Of a stretch of 64,000 nt of DNA, positions 36,788 through 45,553 are shown one piece after another (position 1 is the first letter of the stretch; the number at the start of each line of letters is the position of its first letter). The position numbers were made by a program, and so were the translations under genes. Source of the DNA: JAKAWQ01 sp963840545 (GTDB lineage Bacteria > Pseudomonadota > Alphaproteobacteria > Acetobacterales > Acetobacteraceae); contig CAWIZE010000001.1 of the NCBI GenBank assembly GCA_963840545.1, forward strand, positions 558,001 through 622,000, in the 5' to 3' direction. The notes under the pieces were generated by a model. That model was not told the origin of the DNA and ran no database searches. It saw only the letters and a list, made by a program, of their open reading frames with translations.

Positions 36788-38448
36788 GCGGGTTGTCCTC
36801 CATGCGGCGGATGCGCCGCCGGTGCGGAGGCTGCCTGAGCCGGCAGCGAAGGTAAACCCGGCGCCGGGACGCTGTCGGGAAAGGCAGCCGCGATCAGCGC
36901 GCGGGTATAGGCCTCGCGCGGTGCGGCAAAGATCTCCTCGGCCGGGCCCTGTTCGATCACCCGTCCGGCGCGGAGCACCACAAGGCGGTGCGCCAGCGCG
37001 CGCACCACCGCGAGGTCGTGGCTGATGAAGAGATAGGCGAGATCGTGGCGCGCCTGAAGCGCGCGCAGAAGATCGACGATCTCCGCCTGCACCGAGGCAT
37101 CGAGCGCGCTCGTCGGCTCGTCGAGGACGACGAAGCGCGGCTTCAGGATGATCGCGCGCGCGATCGCCACGCGCTGGCGCTGGCCGCCGCTGAATTCGTG
37201 CGGATAGCGCTCGGCGGATTCGCCCGGCAGGCCGACCTCCTCCAGGGCGGCGGCAACGCGCGCCTCGCGCTCGGCCCGCGAGAGGGAACGCACATGCACC
37301 GCGAGCCCCTCGGCCACGATCTCGCCCACGGAAAGCCGCGGCGAGAGGCTGCCGAACGGATCCTGAAACACGATTTGCATGCGCGCGCGAAGCGGCCGCA
37401 GCGCCTGGCGCGAAAGTCCGCCGATGGCGCGCCCCTCGAAGGAGATGCGGCCCTCCGCCGCTTCGAGGCCGAGCAGGGCCAGCCCGATCGTCGTCTTTCC
37501 CGAACCTGATTCGCCCACCAGGCCGAGCGTTTCCCCTTGCCGCACGGCGAGCGAGACGCCGTCCACGGCGCGCACCTCGCCGACCTGGCGGCGCATGAGC
37601 CCGGCGCGGATCGGAAAATGGATGCGCAGGTCCGAAGCCTCGACCAGCGGCGCATCGCCGTGCGGCCGGCTCGCCGGGCGCCCCCGCGGCCGCGCCGCGA
37701 GCAGGGCGCGGGTGTAACCGTGACGGGGGGACGCGAAGATCTCGGCGCTGCGACCCATCTCGACAATGCGCCCCGCCTGCATCACGCAAACACGGTCCGC
37801 CATGCGCCGGACGATGGAAAGATCGTGGGTGATCAAAAGAAGGGCGAGGCCGCGCGCCCTCTTCTCGGCCTCGAGGAGCTCGAGGATCTGCGCCTGGATG
37901 GTGACGTCGAGCGCGGTGGTCGGCTCGTCGGCGATGAGCAGGGCGGGATCGTTGGCCAGCGCCGTCGCGATCATCACGCGCTGGCGCTGGCCGCCGGAGA
38001 GCTGATGGGGGAAGGCGTCGATGCGCTCGGCAGCGTCGGCAAAGCCGGCGGCGTGGAGCAGCGCCTCGATCCGCGCGCGCAAGGCCGCCCGCCGCATCGG
38101 GCGGTGCAGCAGGATCGCCTCGGCGACCTGACGGCCGATCCGATGCAGCGGATTGAGGCTGCTCATCGGTTCCTGGAAAATCATTCCCGCCGCGTCGCCG
38201 CGCAGCCGGTGCAGCGCGGTCGCATCCGCCGCCGTCACGTCCTGGCCGTCCAGCACGATGCGGCCGGCCGTGACGCGGGCAGCACCTGGCAGCAGCCTCA
38301 AGAGGGAAAGAGCGGTGAGGGTCTTGCCGGAACCCGATTCGCCGACGATGGCCAGCGTCTCGCCACGTTCGAGAGTGAAGGAGACGTCCTCGACCACGGT
38401 GCGCGCACCGAACGCGACCGAGAGGCCCGCAACCTCTACCAGGCTCAC
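36784..38448 (-). CDS. yejF: peptide ABC transporter, double ATPase (YejF-type)
   Basis: 554 aa with two full ATPases in one chain. First: VGESGSGKTLTALSLL, FQEPMSSLNPLHRIG, LSGGQRQRVMIATALA, LLIADEPTTALD. Second: VGESGSGKTTIGLALL, FQDPFGSLSPRLSVG, FSGGQRQRVAIARAII, VVLDEPTSALDAS. Each drives uptake of peptides, as for microcin C/dipeptides in YejABEF. GTG 38448 overlaps the yejE stop (GTGA). A Pro/Ala-rich C-terminal tail. Confidence 0.9.
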   Translation of the reverse strand: MSLVEVAGLSVAFGARTVVEDVSFTLERGETLAIVGESGSGKTLTALSLLRLLPGAARVTAGRIVLDGQDVTAADATALHRLRGDAAGMIFQEPMSSLNPLHRIGRQVAEAILLHRPMRRAALRARIEALLHAAGFADAAERIDAFPHQLSGGQRQRVMIATALANDPALLIADEPTTALDVTIQAQILELLEAEKRARGLALLLITHDLSIVRRMADRVCVMQAGRIVEMGRSAEIFASPRHGYTRALLAARPRGRPASRPHGDAPLVEASDLRIHFPIRAGLMRRQVGEVRAVDGVSLAVRQGETLGLVGESGSGKTTIGLALLGLEAAEGRISFEGRAIGGLSRQALRPLRARMQIVFQDPFGSLSPRLSVGEIVAEGLAVHVRSLSRAEREARVAAALEEVGLPGESAERYPHEFSGGQRQRVAIARAIILKPRFVVLDEPTSALDASVQAEIVDLLRALQARHDLAYLFISHDLAVVRALAHRLVVLRAGRVIEQGPAEEIFAAPREAYTRALIAAAFPDSVPAPGLPSLPAQAASAPAAHPPHGGQPA

Positions 38449-39473
38449 GGCCGGGTCTTGCGCGGATCGAAGGCGTCGCGCACCGCCTCGCCGACGAAGA
38501 TCAGCAGAGCGAGCGTGCCGCCCAGCACGACGAACGCCGTGATGCCGAGCCAGGGTGCCTGGAGGTTGTTCTTCGCCTCCGTCACCAGCTCGCCGAGAGA
38601 GGGCGAGCCCGGCGGCAGCCCAAAGCCGAGGAAATCGAGGCTGGCGAGCACCGTCACCGAGCCGGAAAGGATGAAGGGAAGAAAGGTCAGCACAGCCACC
38701 ATCGCGTTCGGCAGCACATGCCGCCACATCACCACCACATCGGAGACACCCAGCGCACGCGCGGCACGGACATATTCGAGATTGCGGCCGCGCAGGAATT
38801 CCGCCCGCACGAGACCGGTGAGCGCCATCCAGCTGAACAGAAGAAGGAACACGAGCAGAACCCAGAATGAGGGCGTGATGATGCTGGACAGGATGATGAG
38901 CAGGAAAAGCTGCGGCATCCCCGACCAGATCTCCATCCCGCGCTGCCCGAGAAGATCGACGAGGCCGCCATAGAAGCCCTGCACCGCCCCGGCGGCGATG
39001 CCGACGACGGAGGAGAGGATAGTGAGCGTGAACCCGAACAGCACCGAGATGCGGAATCCGTAGATCACGCGGGCCAGCACATCCCGCGCCTGATCGTCGG
39101 TGCCGAGCCAGTTCTGCCAGGTGGGCGGGCTCGGCGCCGGCGAGGGCAGGTTGTTGACGATGGTATCGTAATGAAATGGAATGAGCGGCCAGAGCATCCA
39201 GCCGTGCGCGCGGATCGCCGCCTTGACCGCGGGATCGGTATAGTCGGTCTCGGTCGGCAGGAAATCCGGGCCGAACTCCGTCCCGGGATAGTTCGCGACC
39301 ACCGGGAAATACCAAGCCCCGCGATACTGCATGACCAGCGGCCGGTCGTTGGCGACGAACTCGGCGAAGAGCGAGGTCGTAAAGAGAACCAGGAAAATCC
39401 AGAGGCAGGCGACCCCGCGCCGGTTGGCGCGGAAGGCGGCGAGCCGCCGGCGGGTGAGCGGCGAGAACCTCAC
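38445..39473 (-). CDS. yejE: peptide ABC transporter permease (YejE-type)
   Basis: 342 aa. One TM near the N-terminus (ACLWIFLVLFTTSLFAEFV), a large periplasmic loop (YFPVVANYPGTEFGPDFLP, GTDDQARDVLARVIYGFR), then five TMs. The ABC coupling motif is RAARALGVSDVVVMWRHVLPN. The periplasmic WLGTDDQARDV is the typical DppC/YejE loop. Overlaps yejB by 4 bases. Confidence 0.9.
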   Translation of the reverse strand: MRFSPLTRRRLAAFRANRRGVACLWIFLVLFTTSLFAEFVANDRPLVMQYRGAWYFPVVANYPGTEFGPDFLPTETDYTDPAVKAAIRAHGWMLWPLIPFHYDTIVNNLPSPAPSPPTWQNWLGTDDQARDVLARVIYGFRISVLFGFTLTILSSVVGIAAGAVQGFYGGLVDLLGQRGMEIWSGMPQLFLLIILSSIITPSFWVLLVFLLLFSWMALTGLVRAEFLRGRNLEYVRAARALGVSDVVVMWRHVLPNAMVAVLTFLPFILSGSVTVLASLDFLGFGLPPGSPSLGELVTEAKNNLQAPWLGITAFVVLGGTLALLIFVGEAVRDAFDPRKTRP

Positions 39474-40540
39474 CGCCGCACCGCGAAATCGATCCGCGGA
39501 TCGACGACGGTGTACATAAAGTCACCGATGATCTGCAGCACCAGCCCGGTCAGCGTATAGATATAGAGCGTGCCGAACATCACCGGGTAATCGCGCTGCA
39601 CGGCCGCCTGGAAGCCGAGCAGCCCAAGACCGTTGAGCGAGAAGATGATCTCGATCAAAAGAGCGCTCGTGAAAAGAATGCCTACGAAGGCCTGCGGAAA
39701 GCCGGCCACCACCAGCAGCATGGCATTGCGGAAGACATGCCCGTAGAGAACGCGCCTCTCCGAGGCCCCCTTGGCCCGCGCCGTGACGACGTACTGCTTG
39801 CCGATCTCCTCGAGGAAGCAGTTCTTGCTCAGCATGGTGAGGCTGGCGAAACCTCCGAGCGTCATCGCCGTGATCGGCAACACCATGTGCCAGAGATAAT
39901 CCGCCATCCGGGCAGGCCAGGAGAGCTGCGACCAGTTCTCGCTGATCAGGCCGCGCAGCGGAAACCATTGCACGAAGGACCCGCCGGCGAACAAAACGAT
40001 GAGGAGAATGGCGAGCAGGAAACCCGGCACGGCATAACCGAGGAGCACCGCCGTCGTGCTCGCAATGTCGAACCGGCTGCCGTCACGCACCGCCTTGGCG
40101 ATGCCGAGCGGAATGGAAACCAGATAAATGAGAAGCGTCGACCACAGGCCGAGCGAGATCGAGACGGGCATCCGGTTGAGGACGAGCGTCAGCACCGGCT
40201 GATCGAGAAAGAAGCTGCGCCCGAGATGGAAGGTCGCATAGTTGCGCAGCATGTCGAGGAATCGCGTGAGCGGCGGCTTGTCGAAGCCGAACATCTTGCG
40301 AATCTGGGCGATCAGATGCGGATCAAGCCCCTGTTGGCCACGATAGAGCCCGGGCCCCGCCGCTTCCGGGGCGCCTTGCCCGGTGACCCCGGACAACACC
40401 GCTGCCTGCCCCTTGAAACGGGCGATCATCTCCTCGACCGGCCCGCCCGGCGCCAATTGGACCACCGCGAAATTGATGGCGATGATCCCGAACAAAGTCG
40501 GAATGATCAGCAAGAGCCGCCGCAGCAGATAAGCCGCCAT
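39470..40540 (-). CDS. yejB: peptide ABC transporter permease (YejB-type)
   Basis: 356 aa from ATG 40540 (MAAYLLRRLLLIIPTLFGII). TM1, then a periplasmic loop with QLAPGGPVEEMIARF and DPHLIAQIRKMFGFDKPPL, then TMs in the DppB/YejB layout. Coupling motif TARAKGASERRVLYGHVFRN. The N-terminal GPVEEMI and FDKPPLTRFLDML elements distinguish YejB from plain DppB. Second gene of the operon after the binding protein; a repeat-rich gap of 124 bases lies before it. Confidence 0.9.
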   Translation of the reverse strand: MAAYLLRRLLLIIPTLFGIIAINFAVVQLAPGGPVEEMIARFKGQAAVLSGVTGQGAPEAAGPGLYRGQQGLDPHLIAQIRKMFGFDKPPLTRFLDMLRNYATFHLGRSFFLDQPVLTLVLNRMPVSISLGLWSTLLIYLVSIPLGIAKAVRDGSRFDIASTTAVLLGYAVPGFLLAILLIVLFAGGSFVQWFPLRGLISENWSQLSWPARMADYLWHMVLPITAMTLGGFASLTMLSKNCFLEEIGKQYVVTARAKGASERRVLYGHVFRNAMLLVVAGFPQAFVGILFTSALLIEIIFSLNGLGLLGFQAAVQRDYPVMFGTLYIYTLTGLVLQIIGDFMYTVVDPRIDFAVRR

Positions 40541-40549
40541 CACACGCCT

Positions 40550-40662
40550 CCGATGCTGCCCGTGCCTCCGCTCCGGAAGGACGGCAAGGGGCTCTGCCCC
40601 TTGACCCCGCCAAGGGCTGAGCCCTTGGAACCCCTCCTTGGCGGCGGCACGGGCAGCATCGG
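40550..40662. repeat. nested inverted repeats between yejA and yejB
   Basis: The outer arms 40550-40566 and 40646-40662 are perfect 17-base complements (CCGATGCTGCCCGTGCC). Inside are further hairpins, AAGGGGCTCTGCCCCTT and CCAAGGGCTGAGCCCTTGG, with near-repeats of a CCAAGGG/CCCTT motif. It resembles dispersed intergenic repeats of Acetobacteraceae (inference). It could stabilise upstream yejA mRNA so that binding protein exceeds transporter, a common arrangement. Confidence 0.7.
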
Positions 40663-40664
40663 GT

Positions 40665-42506
40665 CTAGAGGCCGGCGCGGCGCGCGGCGTCGGTGGCCTG
40701 GGCCAATTTTTCGTCGACCCACCAGGCATCGAAGACGTAGCCCGAGCGGACGGGTTCGGTGGGGAAGCCGAAGCGGTTCCAGTAGGCGAGGTTGAAGTAG
40801 CTCGAGTGCCATTGCGGCACGACGTACCAGCCCCAGAGCAGCACGCGGTCGAGTGCGTGGGCGGCCGCGAGGAGGGCGGTGCGGTCGGGCGCGTCGATCA
40901 ATTTCTCCACCAACGCGTCGATGACCGGGCTGCAGACGCCCGTCAGGTTCTCGCTGCCGGGTGTGTGGCCGGCGGCGCAGGTCCAGTAGTTGCGTTGTTC
41001 GTTGCCGGGGATGTCGGATTCCGGGAAGACCGTGATCGTCATGTCGAAATCGAAATTGTTCATCCGCTCCTGGTATTGGGCAGGATCGATGACCCGCACC
41101 GCGGCGGTGATGCCGAGGCGTTTGAGCCAGCTCGCGTAGGGGAGCGAGACACGTTCGAAGGTCGGATCGGGGAGCAGGATCTCGAAGTTGAAGGGGAGGC
41201 CCGCCTGGTTCACCAATCTGCCGCCGGCGACGTGCCAGCCTGCCTGCTCGAGCATATGGAAGGCGGCGACGAGCTGTTTCTGGTTGTTGCCCGAGCCGTC
41301 GGTGACCGGCAGCGTGAAGGGTTTTGTGAAGACCTCGGCAGGGAGTTGCTTGCGGAACGGCTCGAGCAGGGCGAGCTCGCCCCCTTGCGGAAGCCCGGAG
41401 CAGGCGAGGTCGCTGTTGGAGAAGTAGCTCAGCGAGCGCGTGTAGAGGCCGTAGAAGAGGTTCTTGTCCTCCCATTGGAAGTCGAAGGCCCAGGCCATCG
41501 CCTGGCGCACGCGAGCGTCGGCGAAGACGGCCCGGCGGGTGTTCATGGCGAAGCCCTGCATGCCGGTGGGCAGGTGGTAGCGGACGCGCCACAGCTTGAC
41601 GAGGCCACGCCGGACCGCCGGAAAATCGTAGCCGGTCGCCCAGTTCTTGGAGATGTTCTCGTTGCGGAAGTCGATGCTGCCGGCCTTGAACGCCTCGAAG
41701 GCAACCGTGTCGTCAGAGAAATATTCGGTCCGGATGGTGTCGAAATTGTAGAGGCCACGCGCGCTCGGAAGGTTGGCGGCCCAGTAGTCGGGATTGCGCT
41801 GATAGGTGACCGAGCGGTTGAAGGCGAAGGCCGCGATACGGTACGGCCCGGAGCCGAGGGGTGGGTCGGTCAGGGGCCGCGAAAAATCGCGATGGGCGAA
41901 GAAGCGGGCGGGGAGGACGGGAAGCTCGCCCAGGATCAGCGGCAATTCCCGGCTTTGCGTGGAGTGGAGACGAAAGCGGACGGCGCGGGGCGCAAGCGCG
42001 GTGACCGAGGCGACCGCGGCGTAGTAGGCGCGGTAGAAGGGTTGGCCCTGGTTGACCAGGACGTTGAATGTGAAGACCACGTCGGCAGCCGTGACATCCG
42101 TGCCGTCGTGGAAGCGGGCGGCGGGATTGAGGGTGAAGGTGATGGTGGCGCGGTCGGGGCTGATCTCGACGCTTTCGGCGAGGCTGGCGTAGGCAGTGCC
42201 CGATTCGTCGGCCGAGGCGACGAGCAGCGTGTCCCACAGACGGGAGAGGCCGTCGGCCGGGGTGCCGCGGATGATGTAGGGGTTGAAGCTGTCGAAGCTG
42301 CCGAGCGAGAAGAGAGTGACGGTGCCGCCTTTCGGCGCGTCGGGGTTGACGTAGGGGAAGGCGGTGAAGCCGGGCGGCAGGGCCGGCGGGCCGAGGAGCG
42401 AGATGGCGTCCGTGCGCGCGGGCGGGGTCGCGGCGCGGGCCCGCGCGGCGGCCAGGGGGCCGGCGAGGCTCCCGGAGACGCCGAGAAGAAGCGAGCGACG
42501 CCGCAT
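40665..42506 (-). CDS. yejA: peptide ABC transporter substrate-binding protein (YejA-type)
   Basis: 613 aa. Starts MRRRSLLLGVSGSLAGPLAA, a Tat-like signal with RRR and hydrophobic run ending ARARA. Family 5 extracellular solute-binding signs: YVNPDAPKGGTVTLFSLGSF, YASLAESVEISPDRATITF, HDGTDVTAADVVFTFNVLV, GSGPYRIAAFAFNRSVTYQR, RQAMAWAFDFQWEDKNLFYG. The large size and GSFDSFNPYIIRG mark the YejA branch. ATG 42506 has AAAGGAGAAC. Periplasmic; delivers peptides to YejBE. Confidence 0.92.
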   Translation of the reverse strand: MRRRSLLLGVSGSLAGPLAAARARAATPPARTDAISLLGPPALPPGFTAFPYVNPDAPKGGTVTLFSLGSFDSFNPYIIRGTPADGLSRLWDTLLVASADESGTAYASLAESVEISPDRATITFTLNPAARFHDGTDVTAADVVFTFNVLVNQGQPFYRAYYAAVASVTALAPRAVRFRLHSTQSRELPLILGELPVLPARFFAHRDFSRPLTDPPLGSGPYRIAAFAFNRSVTYQRNPDYWAANLPSARGLYNFDTIRTEYFSDDTVAFEAFKAGSIDFRNENISKNWATGYDFPAVRRGLVKLWRVRYHLPTGMQGFAMNTRRAVFADARVRQAMAWAFDFQWEDKNLFYGLYTRSLSYFSNSDLACSGLPQGGELALLEPFRKQLPAEVFTKPFTLPVTDGSGNNQKQLVAAFHMLEQAGWHVAGGRLVNQAGLPFNFEILLPDPTFERVSLPYASWLKRLGITAAVRVIDPAQYQERMNNFDFDMTITVFPESDIPGNEQRNYWTCAAGHTPGSENLTGVCSPVIDALVEKLIDAPDRTALLAAAHALDRVLLWGWYVVPQWHSSYFNLAYWNRFGFPTEPVRSGYVFDAWWVDEKLAQATDAARRAGL

Positions 42507-42645
42507 GGTGTTCTCCTTTGCGCGAGCGCGTCTCGCATCCCGGCCCCATCGAACGCGCTCCGGTTGGTCCGTCGTTGGTCTCTTTGGGGAGGCTAGAGGA
42601 TATGGGTGCGCCCCCGGATCGCCGGCAGCGGTTCCCCGATTGAGC

Positions 42646-43446
42646 CTAGCCCGCGAGCATGGCAAGCGCGGGCTCGAGCAGGGCGGGATCGCCGACCGCC
42701 AGCACCTCTCCCGTGGCGTCGGGGGTCAGCGCCCTGCCCTGCCAGTCCGTCAGCCGGCCGCCCGCCCCTTCGACGACGGGGACGAGGGCCGCCCAGTCCC
42801 ACAGCTTGAGCGAGGCCTCGGCGATCACATCGATCTGGCCGAGCGCCAGCAGCCCATAGGAATAGCAGTCCCCGCCCCAGGTCGTGCGTCGGCAGGCCGA
42901 CCGCAGGCGGGCGAAGCGCGTGGCTTCGGCGGCGTCGAACATTTCCGGCAGGGTGCAGGAGAGCTCGGCCGCGCCGAGGGCGGCGCAGGGCCGGCATCCG
43001 GCGCGGCCGCCGAGCGGGCCGGAGAACCGGGTCGGGTGGCCGGCGAGCCCGAGCCAGCGTTCGCCGGTGATCGGCTGGTCGATCAGGCCCAAGATGGGGC
43101 GGCCGGCGTCGAGCAGCGCGATCAGCGTGCCGAAAAGCGGGCGGCCGGTGATGAAGGCGCGCGTGCCGTCGATCGGGTCGAGCACCCAACAGAATCGCGC
43201 GCCCGGCCGCTCATGGCCGCATTCTTCCCCGAGCAGGCCGTGATCGGGGAAGCGTTCGGCAAGCACGGCGCGCATCGCCTGCTCGGCTCCGCGGTCGGCG
43301 AGGGTCACCGGGCTCAGATCCGCCTTCTGCTCGACCGCGAGCGGGGCGCGGAAATGGGGCCGGATGGCAGCGCCCGCGGCGGCCGCGGCGGCCACGCCGG
43401 CGGCCACGCCGGCGGCCAGCAGCGCGTCCGTGGGAGGGGCGGTCAA
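42646..43446 (-). CDS. hisN: inositol-phosphatase-family protein, likely histidinol-phosphatase
   Basis: 266 aa of the Mg2+/Li+-sensitive phosphatase fold: GEECG (metal Glu), LDPIDGTRAFITGRPLFGTL (metal Asp pair and Thr), and LKLWDWAALVPVVEGAGGRL (third Asp). The RAFITGRPLFGTLIAL and CYSYGLLALGQIDVIAEASL stretches resemble HisN, which dephosphorylates histidinol-phosphate, more than inositol monophosphatase. An N-terminal Ala/Gly repeat (GVAAGVAAAAAAG) is a composition oddity. Likely but not certain histidine enzyme. It ends close to the cytochrome gene. Confidence 0.8.
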   Translation of the reverse strand: MTAPPTDALLAAGVAAGVAAAAAAGAAIRPHFRAPLAVEQKADLSPVTLADRGAEQAMRAVLAERFPDHGLLGEECGHERPGARFCWVLDPIDGTRAFITGRPLFGTLIALLDAGRPILGLIDQPITGERWLGLAGHPTRFSGPLGGRAGCRPCAALGAAELSCTLPEMFDAAEATRFARLRSACRRTTWGGDCYSYGLLALGQIDVIAEASLKLWDWAALVPVVEGAGGRLTDWQGRALTPDATGEVLAVGDPALLEPALAMLAG

Positions 43447-43456
43447 CAGAGGGCGG

Positions 43457-44047
43457 CTAGGGCTTGGCGGCCGCGGCCGCGGGCTGGGCGGGCGCGGCAG
43501 GAGCGGCGGCGGGCAACGGTACGGGGTGCGAGGAGAGCGTGCGGAGGAAGGCGATCACGTCCGCGCGGGTCCGGGTCTGCGGGATCCCGGCGAAGGTCAT
43601 GAGGGTGCCCGGCGCGACCACCTGCGGGTCGTCCAGCCACAGGTTCAGGTTATGGTAGGTCCAGGTGCCGCCAAGGCTCTTGATCGCTGAGGAGTAATTG
43701 AAGCCGGCAACCGATGCGCGGGGGCGGCCGACCACATTGTAGAGATCGGGGCCGATCTTGGCGCCGGCACCGGCGGTATAGTTGTGGCAGGCGGCGCAGA
43801 CCTCCTCGACGAACTGCTGCCCCGCCTTCACGTCGGCCTTGGCGAGCAGCGGCGTGATCGCGGGGACCGGCGCGGGCTTGGCGGCGGCGGGCTGGCCGGC
43901 CTGCTCGGCCTGCATCGCGATCTGGAGCACCGGCTTCGCGAGTTCCGTCGGGCTCACCGCCGTATCCGCGATGAAGCCGGCGACCATGAAGGCGATCCCG
44001 GCCACCAGCACGGCGGCGATGATCTTGTTGACCTCCAAGCTGTCCAT
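43457..44047 (-). CDS. membrane-anchored class I cytochrome c (CycM-like)
   Basis: 196 aa from ATG 44047 (MDSLEVNKIIAAVLVAGIAF), with a single N-terminal TM anchor in residues about 8-28. Heme c motif CAACH at about residue 102 followed by KIGPDLYNVVGRPRAS and the Met ligand region TLMTFAGIPQTRTRAD. A Pro/Ala-rich linker precedes the domain and another ends the protein. It carries electrons to the terminal oxidase on the periplasmic side. Divergent from pheA; the pair is found together in many alphaproteobacteria. Confidence 0.9.
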   Translation of the reverse strand: MDSLEVNKIIAAVLVAGIAFMVAGFIADTAVSPTELAKPVLQIAMQAEQAGQPAAAKPAPVPAITPLLAKADVKAGQQFVEEVCAACHNYTAGAGAKIGPDLYNVVGRPRASVAGFNYSSAIKSLGGTWTYHNLNLWLDDPQVVAPGTLMTFAGIPQTRTRADVIAFLRTLSSHPVPLPAAAPAAPAQPAAAAAKP

Positions 44048-44212
44048 GCGGCGTTTCCCGTCCGATCCTGTTATGCACCGAATGGGGACGCTCCCGGGCA
44101 ACGTTGCGCCCCCGCCAGCACCCCCCTAAGGTGCGGCGCACATTAAGGAAACCGTTGGCTTGCTTCAACCCGCGCTCTGCCTGCGGCCGGGCGGCGGCCC
44201 GACGATCGCAGG

Positions 44213-45061
44213 ATGACCCGCAGCATTGCCTTCCAGGGGCGCCCCGGCGCCTACTCCGATCTCGCCTGCCGCGACGCCTTCCCGGGCCTCAGCACCCTGC
44301 CGTGCGAGAGCTTCGAAGCGGCGATCGAGGCGGCGCGCGAGGGGCATGCCGATCTGGCCATGCTTCCGTGCGAGAACAGCCTGGCCGGCCGCGTGCCCGA
44401 CATCCACCATCTTTTGCCGGGAAGCGGACTGTTCGTGGTGGGCGAGCATTTCCAGCGCGTGGAGCACTGCCTGCTGGCGCCCGCGGGGGCGCGGCTCTCG
44501 GATGTCCGCCGCGTGCATTCCCACGCCGTGGCGCTCGGCCAGGTCCGCCGGCTGCTCAGGGAGATGCATGTCGAGCCCGTCATCGAGGCCGACACCGCGG
44601 GCTCGGCCGCGCTGGTCGCGGAATGGAACCGGCGCGAGGATGCCGCGATCGCCTCGGCGCTGGCGGCCGAGATCTATGGGCTCGAGATCCTGCGCCGCAA
44701 TGTCGAGGATGCGCCGCACAACACCACGCGGTTCTATGTGATGGCCCCGCGCCCCGAGACGCCGGCGGCGGATGCCAAGGTGATGATGACGACCTTCGTG
44801 TTTCGCGTCCGCAACGTGCCGGCCGCGCTCTACAAGGCGCTCGGCGGATTTGCCACCAACGGTGTGAACATGACCAAGCTCGAGAGCTACATGCTGAACG
44901 GCCAGTTCACCGCGACGCAGTTCCTGTGCGACGTCGAAGGGCGTCCGGAACAGCCCGGCCTACGCAACGCGCTCGAGGAACTCTCGTTCTTCTCGCGCGA
45001 GGTGCGTGTGCTCGGCGTCTATCCGGCGGCGGCGAGCCGCAACATAGCGGCTCCGGAATAG
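44213..45061 (+). CDS. pheA: prephenate dehydratase
   Basis: 282 aa. Converts prephenate to phenylpyruvate in phenylalanine synthesis. Catalytic domain: IAFQGRPGAYSDLACRDAFP, MLPCENSLAGRVPDIHHLL, RVHSHAVALGQVRRLL, APHNTTRFYVMA (the NTTRF signature). C-terminal ACT domain from about residue 195: TTFVFRVRNVPAALYKALGG, NMTKLESYMLNGQFTATQF, which binds Phe for feedback control. No chorismate mutase domain, so it is the monofunctional type. Confidence 0.93.
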   Translation: MTRSIAFQGRPGAYSDLACRDAFPGLSTLPCESFEAAIEAAREGHADLAMLPCENSLAGRVPDIHHLLPGSGLFVVGEHFQRVEHCLLAPAGARLSDVRRVHSHAVALGQVRRLLREMHVEPVIEADTAGSAALVAEWNRREDAAIASALAAEIYGLEILRRNVEDAPHNTTRFYVMAPRPETPAADAKVMMTTFVFRVRNVPAALYKALGGFATNGVNMTKLESYMLNGQFTATQFLCDVEGRPEQPGLRNALEELSFFSREVRVLGVYPAAASRNIAAPE

Positions 45062-45103
45062 CCGCCCCGGCATAGCCCGAAGGATCCGCGCCACGCGCCG
45101 AAG

Positions 45104-45376
45104 TCAGGGGTCCGTCGTGACCACCGGCTCGACGCCGCCCGGCACGGCAAGCCCTTTGTCCCGCAGGCAGCGGAGCGTCGCCTGACGGAGCAGATACTGG
45201 AGCTGGCCGCTCGAGCCGAGGTTGACGCTCGGGCTCTGCATCATGCGGACCCGGAGCGCATTCACCTGGGGATCGTTGTACGCTTGGCGGCGGCAGACCG
45301 CTTGCGGCGAATTGTCGGTCGTCGCGCAGGCGGCGATCAGGACGGCCACGAAAGGCGCAAGGACCCGAAGCTTCAT
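45104..45376 (-). CDS. small hypothetical lipoprotein
   Basis: 90 aa. Signal with lipobox: MKLRVLAPFVAVLIAACATT, lipidated Cys about residue 17. The remainder (SPQAVCRRQAYNDPQVNALR, GQLQYLLRQATLRCLRDKG) has two further Cys that could bridge. Phage-lysis or envelope maintenance is not supported. Not recognised beyond being a small envelope lipoprotein of this group. ATG 45376. Confidence 0.7.
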   Translation of the reverse strand: MKLRVLAPFVAVLIAACATTDNSPQAVCRRQAYNDPQVNALRVRMMQSPSVNLGSSGQLQYLLRQATLRCLRDKGLAVPGGVEPVVTTDP

Positions 45377-45553
45377 GCCGCACTTCCTCAAGGCTGACGA
45401 TCTGGGCAGGTGCCGTACGATGGCCGGGAGCCGCGGCGGCGGCTCCGGCAGGGGCCGAGCAATAGCATTCATCAGGCTGCGGGGAAGAGCCTCGGGGCCG
45501 GCGGCGGCGAAGAACGGGGGCCCCCAGGACATTGAGGATGCCGCGAGACTGGC

